Assembly: GCA_046074645.1 (NCBI GenBank)
Contig: JBJTOP010000272.1
Location: 1-7,108, forward strand
Length of the DNA stretch: 7,108 nt
DNA from: SXXK01 sp046074645
GTDB lineage: Bacteria > Planctomycetota > Planctomycetia > Planctomycetales > Planctomycetaceae
Reading direction: 5' to 3'
The position numbers and the translations under genes are program-made. Every line of letters begins with the position of its first letter. Positions within the stretch are counted from its first letter, which is position 1. The notes beneath the pieces are model-generated. The model was not told where the DNA came from. It did no database searches and was given only the letters and a program-made list of their open reading frames with translations. Positions 1 through 5,269 of this stretch are shown piece by piece.

Positions 1-6
1 TGAGTT

Positions 7-12
7 CTCCTT
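7..12 (-). promoter_or_regulatory. Shine-Dalgarno-like AAGGAG at the left edge
   Basis: Read on the minus strand, the first 12 bases give AAGGAG followed by AACTCA and then the window edge. A start codon at the next position would sit at a normal 6-nt spacing, so a leftward gene probably starts immediately outside the window, downstream of htpG. The start codon itself is not visible. On the plus strand the same bases begin with TGA, which could equally be the stop codon of a rightward gene ending here. Confidence 0.35.
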
Positions 13-29
13 AAGAAGTGAGGTGGGAA

Positions 30-60
30 GTGGCCCGGCCCGGCAGGAGTGCTGGGCCAC
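30..60 (-). terminator. GC-rich hairpin downstream of htpG, possible terminator
   Basis: GTGGCCC (30-36) pairs perfectly with GGGCCAC (54-60). Three further pairs inside (GGC with GCT, one of them a G-U wobble) give a stem of about 10 bp with an 11-nt loop. It lies about 53 nt beyond the htpG stop codon. On the minus strand it is followed by a pyrimidine-rich stretch but not by a clear U-run, so intrinsic termination is plausible rather than certain. It could instead be an mRNA 3'-end stabilising structure. Confidence 0.4.
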
Positions 61-74
61 GGTGCGGGAGGCAG

Positions 75-89
75 CCTGCATTCTGCAGG
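75..89 (-). repeat. Small perfect inverted repeat downstream of htpG
   Basis: CCTGCA (75-80) and TGCAGG (84-89) are perfect reverse complements separated by TTC. The hairpin sits 24 nt past the htpG stop, between the gene and the larger hairpin at 30-60. With only 6 bp and a 3-nt loop it is weak alone. It may contribute to the 3'-end structure of the htpG transcript. Confidence 0.3.
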
Positions 90-112
90 GCCGACGGACG
101 AAATTCCAGGCA

Positions 113-2017
113 CTACGGCCTTGCAGCAGCCAGCTGGAGCATGAAATTCTGGAGTCGGGCGGCCATTTCGTTGCCGTTCGGAGCAAGTCCTGCCTGAATC
201 ATGGCGTTCGCGTGCAGCTGCAGACCACATTCGCGGAGGAATTCGTTGTTGCCGGGATTACCGCTGAGCTCTGCAAGTCGTTTCACGAGGGGCGATGACG
301 GATTGACTTCGAGGATCATGCGGCGCATTTCGAAGTCGGGGGCGTTCATTCTGAGTATTCGCTGCATGGTGGTGCTCATGGAACCTTCGGCATTCACGAG
401 GCAGCAGACGCTGTCTGTGAGGCGATCAGAACGGCGAACGTCCTGGACCTGACCGCCCAGAGCCTCCTTAAGGACTTCGATCAGCCGATCAAAACCTTCG
501 GGCACGGCAGCCTGAGAATCTGCGTCGGCGGATTTGTCGGCGGTCTGTTCGTCTGTCGTGGCCGCGGGAAGTTTCAGGTCAGCAGAATCGATGGAGACGA
601 TTGATTTGTCGCGGAACGTTCCGATGGCTGAGAGAACGTATTCGTCGGCGGGGTCAGTGAGCAGCAGCACTTCAAGGTTGCGTTTGCGGAAAACTTCGAG
701 GTTGGGATCGCGAAGCACGGTCGAGTGATCCGTGCCGCAGGCGTAGAAGATTTGTTCCTGAGTCGCGGGGGCGCGGTCGCAGTACTCGTTGAGTGACACG
801 GTCTGGCTGGTTCCGGCACTGGTGGTGGACGCAAACCGCAGCAATGTGGCGATGCGATCGCGATTGCCGTCGGCGTGGTTCACGCCTTCCCTGAGAATGA
901 CACCGAACTCCTCGTAGAACTTTTCGTAGCTCTCGCGATTTTCTTCCGCGAGTGAATCGAGGTGATCGAGCACTTTGCGGGTGATCACTTTCTGCATGCG
1001 ACGGAAAATCGTGTTGTCCTGGAGGGCTTCCCGGGAAACGTTCAGCGGGAGGTCGGCAGAATCGACGATACCGCGGAGGAATCGCAGGTAGTCGGGCAGC
1101 AGGTCGCGGTTGTCATTCTGCACCAGAATCCGCCGTGCACACAGATGCAGACCATGATCAGTCCGGCCAAAGCCCATGCGTTCGAGGTTGGCGTCAGGGC
1201 AATAGAGGACGCTGTGGAACTGAAACGGTGAATCGGCCGACAGGTGCAGGTGCCAGATCGGTTTCTGACCGGGATAGTTGGTGAGGTACTCGAAGAAATT
1301 CTGGTACTGTTCCGCTGTGACGCTGCTTTTGGGCTCCAGCCAGATTGGTGGCTGATCATTGATGTGTTCAGACTGCAGGTGAATCGGGTGCGGCACGAAT
1401 GTGGAGTATTTGCGGATGATGTAGCGGAGCCGCACCGGGTCGGTGAATTCGTCGAGCCCTTCCTTCAGGTGCAGACGAATGCTGGTGCCTCGTTCGACGG
1501 GGGCCTCAGCTGGAGTGACCGTGAAGCTGCCATCACCGGTGGACTCCCACTTCCATCCGGATTGCTCGGAGTCGCTGCGGGACAGCACTTCGACTTTGTC
1601 TGCGAGCATAAATGCGGAATAAAAACCGACCCCGAATTTGCCGATGAGCGACAGATCCGGGCTGCCTTCGCCCTGCTTCTGCTGCTGGGCTCGCTGGAGG
1701 AATTCGAGCGACCCGCTGCGAGCGATGGTGCCAAGATTTGCAATCAGCTCGCTCTGCGTCATCCCGATACCGTTGTCGCGAATCACCAGAACACGCGAAT
1801 CCTTGTCCGGTTCGACGTCGATCCTCAGGTCGGTCGCCACAGCACCGCCGTGCGTCAGCTGCTGAAAGCGGAGTTTATCGAGAGCGTCGGAGGCGTTGGA
1901 AATGAGCTCGCGAATGGTGATTTCGCGATTCTGGTACAGCGAATGCGAAAGCAGCTGCAGCAGCTGACGGATCTCGGCCTGAAACGAATACTGCTGAACC
2001 TGTGCGTCGGCAGACAT
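113..2017 (-). CDS. htpG: Molecular chaperone HtpG (bacterial Hsp90)
   Basis: This is a cytosolic ATP-dependent dimeric chaperone of 634 residues, close to the usual bacterial length of about 610-640. The N-terminal GHKL ATPase domain (about 8-225) has RELISNASDALDKLR with the catalytic-type Glu37 and the Mg-binding-type Asn41, DNGIGM with Asp81, the ATP lid (about 95-125) and GKFGVGFYSAF (127-136). The middle domain follows, with LPLNVSRE (323-330) carrying the Arg329 that contacts the ATP phosphate in the family. The C-terminal dimerisation domain (about 505-630) follows an acidic, Ala-rich linker (486-505). There is no MEEVD tail, as expected in bacteria. The ATG at 2017 is chosen because GGAAGG lies 6 nt upstream and the protein starts as family members do. 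The frame stays open for 140 more codons upstream, but that part is antisense to frr and the intergenic region. An in-frame ATG at 2041 (8 residues longer) is less likely. It is transcribed divergently from frr. No CIRCE element is visible. Confidence 0.97.
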   Translation of the reverse strand: MSADAQVQQYSFQAEIRQLLQLLSHSLYQNREITIRELISNASDALDKLRFQQLTHGGAVATDLRIDVEPDKDSRVLVIRDNGIGMTQSELIANLGTIARSGSLEFLQRAQQQKQGEGSPDLSLIGKFGVGFYSAFMLADKVEVLSRSDSEQSGWKWESTGDGSFTVTPAEAPVERGTSIRLHLKEGLDEFTDPVRLRYIIRKYSTFVPHPIHLQSEHINDQPPIWLEPKSSVTAEQYQNFFEYLTNYPGQKPIWHLHLSADSPFQFHSVLYCPDANLERMGFGRTDHGLHLCARRILVQNDNRDLLPDYLRFLRGIVDSADLPLNVSREALQDNTIFRRMQKVITRKVLDHLDSLAEENRESYEKFYEEFGVILREGVNHADGNRDRIATLLRFASTTSAGTSQTVSLNEYCDRAPATQEQIFYACGTDHSTVLRDPNLEVFRKRNLEVLLLTDPADEYVLSAIGTFRDKSIVSIDSADLKLPAATTDEQTADKSADADSQAAVPEGFDRLIEVLKEALGGQVQDVRRSDRLTDSVCCLVNAEGSMSTTMQRILRMNAPDFEMRRMILEVNPSSPLVKRLAELSGNPGNNEFLRECGLQLHANAMIQAGLAPNGNEMAARLQNFMLQLAAARP

Positions 2018-2051
2018 GAACGACCTTCCGTAAGAGAACATCCTGCATGAC

Positions 2052-2064
2052 TTTTGTTGCAAAA
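2052..2064. repeat. Perfect short inverted repeat TTTTG-TTG-CAAAA upstream of htpG
   Basis: The arms TTTTG (2052-2056) and CAAAA (2060-2064) are separated by 3 bp. The dyad is 35 bp upstream of the htpG start and only 3 bp from the larger dyad at 2068-2090. It could be part of an operator or fold in the htpG 5' leader. With 5-bp arms it could also be chance. Confidence 0.25.
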
Positions 2065-2067
2065 CAG

Positions 2068-2090
2068 CAGACTGCCATATTGGCAGCCTG
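2068..2090. promoter_or_regulatory. Imperfect palindrome upstream of htpG, candidate operator
   Basis: The left arm CAGACTGCCA (2068-2077) and right arm TGGCAGCCTG (2081-2090) are reverse complements except for one position, around a TAT centre. The core CTGCCA-TAT-TGGCAG is perfect. The element lies 50 bp upstream of the htpG start codon, where a repressor or activator site would sit. Its size and symmetry fit a dimeric regulator. The sequence is not CIRCE (TTAGCACTC/GAGTGCTAA), and I cannot name a regulator. A role for frr, whose start is about 258 bp away, is less likely. Confidence 0.4.
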
Positions 2091-2178
2091 TCGTTCGATG
2101 CATCATGCGTAGCAAATGCAGTGCCAGAACGTTGTGCGCGGTTGGAGATCAGCCGCCGATGTTCTCCGGAATTCAATC

Positions 2179-2207
2179 GGCAGCGAAAACTGCCCTGGCG
2201 AATTCGC
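2179..2207. repeat. Hairpin plus 10-bp palindrome in the htpG-frr intergenic region
   Basis: GGCAG (2179-2183) and CTGCC (2190-2194) form a perfect 5-bp stem with loop CGAAAA. It is followed 3 bp later by the perfect palindrome GCGAATTCGC (2198-2207). The GGCAG/CTGCC arms repeat the core of the dyad at 2068-2090 with opposite spacing. There is no T-run, so it is not an obvious terminator. The function is unknown. Confidence 0.25.
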
Positions 2208-2214
2208 GGTGCAG

Positions 2215-2230
2215 TTTCCCGAATTTCCCG
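2215..2230. repeat. Tandem TTTCCCG direct repeat
   Basis: TTTCCCG occurs at 2215-2221 and again at 2224-2230, a 9-bp period. An inverted relative, GGGAATTTCG, occurs about 25 bp further on. It may be a binding-site pair, or low-complexity drift in non-coding DNA. It lies about 120 bp upstream of frr. Confidence 0.2.
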
Positions 2231-2318
2231 CCTGCCAATCCGACGGTGTCTCTGGGAATTTCGTTCCAGCCCGTTACCATACCGGGAATAAGACTGGGGC
2301 CTGAATGAAGTGGCCTGC

Positions 2319-2327
2319 TGATTAAAT
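2319..2327 (+). promoter_or_regulatory. Candidate extended -10 element for frr
   Basis: TG-A-TTAAAT at 2319-2327 resembles an extended -10 box (TGnTATAAT, 4 of 6 in the hexamer). It stands in the only AT-rich patch just before frr. A transcript would start near 2334 and have a leader of about 15 nt. No good -35 hexamer is visible at the expected distance, so this is a weak call. Confidence 0.25.
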
Positions 2328-2348
2328 TCTGTACTCCCGGAGCTCCTC

Positions 2349-2909
2349 ATGGACCAGGACGAAATTCTGCTCGACGCCGAAGAACGAATGGAGAAAGCAG
2401 TCAACGTGCTCCTGAATGCACTCAAAGGCATTCGCACGGGCCGAGCGAACCCGGGCCTTGTTGATTCGGTTCGTGTCGAATACTACGGTTCACCCACCCC
2501 CCTGAAACAAATCGCCAACATCAGCTGTCCCGAACCCCAGCAGATCCTCATTCGCCCCTTTGATGGATCGACGCTCGACGCGATTGCCCGTGGGATCATC
2601 GCCAGCGAACTGGGCATGGTGCCGAACAACGACGGTCGCGTGATCCGACTTAACGTCCCGCCGCTCTCAACAGAGCGCCGCAAGCAGATGGTTTCCCGCA
2701 TCCGCGAACTTGCCGAGGAGGCCCGGGTGGCCATCCGCAACGTACGCCGCGACGCAAACAAGCACGCCGACACGGCGGAAAAAGAAAAGACCATGTCCGA
2801 GGACGACTCGAAGGCCACCAAAGAGCAGGTTCAGGAGCTGACAAAGAAGTACGAAGGCCTCGTCAACGAGAAAGCGGCCTCCCGCGAAAAAGAAGTCATG
2901 GAAAACTAG
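2349..2909 (+). CDS. frr: Ribosome recycling factor
   Basis: RRF binds the post-termination ribosome and, with EF-G, splits it into subunits. The 186-residue length matches the family (about 185). The three-helix-bundle domain I is seen in the N-terminal helix (about 5-30, ending KGIRTGRANPGLVD) and the C-terminal helices. These include RKQMVSRIRELAEEARVAIR (111-130), followed by NVRRDAN (131-137) with the Arg pair needed for ribosome binding, and EQVQELTKKYEGLVNEK (159-175). Domain II (about 31-105) carries VEYYGSPTPLKQIANIS, the QQILIRPFD strand and GRVIRLNVPPLSTERR. GGAG (2339-2342) lies 6 nt before the ATG. In many bacteria frr follows pyrH; here it stands alone, divergent from htpG, and its downstream neighbour is unrelated to translation. 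Confidence 0.98.
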   Translation: MDQDEILLDAEERMEKAVNVLLNALKGIRTGRANPGLVDSVRVEYYGSPTPLKQIANISCPEPQQILIRPFDGSTLDAIARGIIASELGMVPNNDGRVIRLNVPPLSTERRKQMVSRIRELAEEARVAIRNVRRDANKHADTAEKEKTMSEDDSKATKEQVQELTKKYEGLVNEKAASREKEVMEN

Positions 2910-2944
2910 TTCCACCCTCCCAATTCACTCTTCAGGGGTTCGCC

Positions 2945-3838
2945 ATGCTGCAACAGGACCGTCGCCATTTTCTCGCCACCGCTGCTGCCGGGATGTTCTC
3001 CGTGCCAGCCGCGCCCAGCGTCTTTGCCGCCATGGCGACCGCGTCCGCTCGTCCAGCGTCCGAATCAGCCATGAAGTTCGGGCTTGTCACGTACCTGTGG
3101 GGCCAGGACATGGACCTTCCCACAGTGATTGACGCCTGTGCCAGATCGGGACTGGGGGGTGTCGAACTTCGCACGGAACATAAGCACGGTGTCGAACCCA
3201 GCCTCACCAAAGCTCAGCGACAGGAAGTCCGCAAGCGGTTTGCCGACAGCCCTGTCACGCTCGTTGGTTATGGTTCCAACGCCCAGTTTCACGAAAACGA
3301 CCCTGCCAAAGTCAAAGCCAACATTGAATTGGCCAAACAGTACGTTCAGCTGATGCACGACTGCGGCGGATCGGGCGTGAAGGTCAAGCCCAACAGCTTT
3401 GTCAAGGACGTTCCGCGGGAAAAAACCATCGAACAGATCGGCAGATCGCTCAACGAAATCGCAGCGTACGGCCAACAGTACGGTCAGCAGATCCGCGTCG
3501 AAGTGCACGGGGCAGGCACCAGCGAACTTCCGGTGATGAAGGCAATCTTTGACGTCGCCGACCACCCCAATGTCGCCGTCTGCTGGAACTCAAATCCCGA
3601 AGACCTCAAGGGCGACGGACTCGAACACAACTTCCGCCTCGTCTCCGGCCGCTTCGGCAGAACCGCTCACGTTCGCGAACTCACCGGCACCGACTACCCG
3701 TGGCAACTGCTCTTCGCGCTGTTTCGTGACATTCGCTACGACGGCTGGGTACTGCTGGAAGCGCGGGGCAACCCGGCTGACAAGGTCGCCGCTCTGATCG
3801 AACAGCGTCAGGCCTTCGAAAAGCTGGTTGCCGGCTGA
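2945..3838 (+). CDS. Tat-exported sugar phosphate isomerase/epimerase-like TIM-barrel protein
   Basis: This 297-residue protein begins with a twin-arginine signal: Arg6-Arg7-HFL, then an Ala-rich hydrophobic stretch to a likely cleavage near residue 28 (VFA-A). It is therefore probably exported folded. The mature part (about 43-295) looks like the AP endonuclease 2 / xylose-isomerase-like TIM-barrel superfamily. Strand motifs in order are KFGLVTYLWG, GVELRTE, VTLVGYG, GVKVKPN, IRVEVHG, VAVCWNSN, AHVREL and WVLLEARG. Candidate metal ligands by position are Glu186, His242 and Glu272. The usual Asp of the 'D-x-x-H' strand is replaced by Asn (CWNSN, 213-217), so metal binding may be altered. The substrate is unknown; planctomycetes carry many such paralogues, often tied to carbohydrate breakdown. 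AGGGG (2934-2938) lies 6 nt before the ATG. It starts 35 bp after frr. Confidence 0.85.
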   Translation: MLQQDRRHFLATAAAGMFSVPAAPSVFAAMATASARPASESAMKFGLVTYLWGQDMDLPTVIDACARSGLGGVELRTEHKHGVEPSLTKAQRQEVRKRFADSPVTLVGYGSNAQFHENDPAKVKANIELAKQYVQLMHDCGGSGVKVKPNSFVKDVPREKTIEQIGRSLNEIAAYGQQYGQQIRVEVHGAGTSELPVMKAIFDVADHPNVAVCWNSNPEDLKGDGLEHNFRLVSGRFGRTAHVRELTGTDYPWQLLFALFRDIRYDGWVLLEARGNPADKVAALIEQRQAFEKLVAG

Positions 3839-3866
3839 TTCAGGCCGACGCCCGTCGAAAGGGCCG

Positions 3867-3873
3867 AAAGGAG
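3867..3873 (+). promoter_or_regulatory. Ribosome binding site that sets a TTG start for the kinase
   Basis: AAAGGAG at 3867-3873 is the strongest Shine-Dalgarno match in this part of the window. It is placed 7 nt before TTG at 3881. The first in-frame ATG is 33 nt further on (3914), lies inside the first membrane segment and has no comparable site. The TTG start is therefore preferred. Confidence 0.7.
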
Positions 3874-3880
3874 AGCTGCC

Positions 3881-5269
3881 TTGGCTGCAGGAATTTCCAT
3901 CCGCCGACAGCTGATGGTGCCCCTGCTGGCAGGTTTCTTCGTGGTTGTCTCCGGTATCTCCGGTGTTTCCGCATGGCTGCAGTCATCCCGTGCAAGCGCC
4001 GAACTGGAACGCCGTCAGGACGAGGCCGTGCAGGTGCTGGAAGACGCAGCATGGCCATTCACCACCTCAGTGCTCAAACAAATCTCCGGACTGACTGGGC
4101 AGGATATCGTTGTCCAGGAACCTTCAACCGGTGCAATTCTGTCTTCACTGCCCACGGTCCCGGCCGAAGTCGAAGCGCTGTTGCAGGGACCACCGGTGAC
4201 CATGACCGGACGATCGGCTGCGTTCGAGCTGCAAAGCGGTTCCAGCCGTTACCGCGTACGGTTTGTGAATCCGCGATGGCAGCCCCAGGCAAGGCTCCTC
4301 GTGCTTCTCTCACAGCAAACACGCGACGAAGCCCGCTGGAACGCGGTCTGGCCTCCGGCTCTGATCGGAGGCGCCGCGATGCTGGCCATTCTGCCATGGC
4401 TCATCACCATCACCGGACGCTGGTCCGCACGGCTCAGGGACATTCAGCGGCAGGTGGCTGAAATCGCTCGCAGCGAGGTCGGCACGGCATCCGCAGCAGC
4501 AGCAGCGCCGCCGGTTCATGGGGATGAGCTGGCGGCACTCGTCGATGACGTGCACGCGCTCGGCGAACGCCTGCAGACGCTCAAAGAACAGCTTTTGCGG
4601 ACCGAACGCGAACAGCTCATCGCGCAGCTTGTGCAGGGGTTCGCGCACCAGTTTCGCAACGGACTCTCCGGGATCTCGCTGGCAATGCAGCTGCACCTGA
4701 GCCGCTGTCGATCCTCCGATGACCGATCACTGCAGATTCTCCAGCGACAACTGCAGCTGCTGGAGACCGAAGTCCGCGGTCTTTTGTCGCTCGATCGTCG
4801 CGCCGAAGGCACGTTCGCACCCCTGAATCTCGTCGCGCTGCTGCAGGACTGCGTGCTGCTTGTCGAACCTTCCATCGAACATCATGGGCTGCAGCTGGAA
4901 ATGATGGCCCTGGTCAGCGTGTTCGTTTCCGGGATTCGAGACAGTCTGCGAGCGGCGTGTGTGAACCTGCTGCAGAATGCCGTGGAAGCGGCCGGGCCCG
5001 GTGGCCGCATCCGAGTTCAGCTGCTGGCCGAATCGGGGCGTGCCATCATTCGTATTGCTGACAATGGCCCCGGCCCTGCACCTGAGGTGGCTGAACGAAT
5101 GCAGCAGGCCTTCGTGACAACGAAACCCGAGGGCATCGGACTGGGACTGGCCATCGTCACCGCAGTGGCTCGCGATCACCACGGTTCGCTCGGCTGGCGG
5201 CGCGACCACGAATGGACCGTGATGGAACTCAATCTCCCGGAATGTACCGGAATCGGCGGTGTTGCATGA
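3881..5269 (+). CDS. Membrane sensor histidine kinase of a two-component system
   Basis: This 462-residue inner-membrane kinase is the partner of the regulator that follows. One membrane segment lies at about 11-33 and a second at about 157-178, enclosing an extracytoplasmic sensor region of about 120 residues that I cannot assign to a family. A HAMP-like linker (about 179-240) contains an Ala run (204-209) and the typical DELAALVDDVHALGERL second helix. The dimerisation/H-box segment LVQGFAHQFRNGLSGIS carries the phospho-acceptor candidate His256. The residue after it is Gln257 instead of the usual Glu, while Asn260 is kept. The HATPase_c domain has the N-box NLLQNAVEA (Asn366), the G1 box DNGPG (394-398) and the G2 box GIGLGLAI (418-425). 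By composition it resembles NtrB/AtoS-like kinases that pair with sigma-54 activators. It starts 42 bp after the isomerase-like gene and overlaps the regulator by 4 bp. Confidence 0.92.
   Translation: MAAGISIRRQLMVPLLAGFFVVVSGISGVSAWLQSSRASAELERRQDEAVQVLEDAAWPFTTSVLKQISGLTGQDIVVQEPSTGAILSSLPTVPAEVEALLQGPPVTMTGRSAAFELQSGSSRYRVRFVNPRWQPQARLLVLLSQQTRDEARWNAVWPPALIGGAAMLAILPWLITITGRWSARLRDIQRQVAEIARSEVGTASAAAAAPPVHGDELAALVDDVHALGERLQTLKEQLLRTEREQLIAQLVQGFAHQFRNGLSGISLAMQLHLSRCRSSDDRSLQILQRQLQLLETEVRGLLSLDRRAEGTFAPLNLVALLQDCVLLVEPSIEHHGLQLEMMALVSVFVSGIRDSLRAACVNLLQNAVEAAGPGGRIRVQLLAESGRAIIRIADNGPGPAPEVAERMQQAFVTTKPEGIGLGLAIVTAVARDHHGSLGWRRDHEWTVMELNLPECTGIGGVA
4493..4507 (+). repeat. Short GCA trinucleotide run inside the kinase HAMP linker
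   Basis: Four GCA codons followed by GCG encode five consecutive alanines between the two HAMP-like helices of the kinase. It is an in-frame simple repeat, so slippage would change linker length without a frameshift. It is too short to be certain that it is unstable. Confidence 0.4.

Noticed and set aside
1244..2050. 268-codon plus-strand open frame opposite htpG
   Set aside because: It is a mirror of the htpG coding frame in GC-rich DNA, shows no recognisable domain and has no supporting ribosome binding site.
2197..2212. Possible sigma-54 promoter (TGGC ... GC) in the htpG-frr gap
   Set aside because: The GG and GC are separated by 12 bp rather than 10, and the TTGC part is missing.
2339..2346. 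GGAGCTCC palindrome over the frr ribosome binding site
   Set aside because: An 8-bp palindrome without a loop cannot form a hairpin that hides the site; it is explained by the Shine-Dalgarno GGAG followed by chance CTCC.
2018..2437. N-terminal extension of the htpG frame by 140 codons
   Set aside because: It runs antisense through the intergenic region and into frr. The extension has no Hsp90 similarity, and the ATG at 2017 has a good ribosome binding site and the canonical N-terminus.
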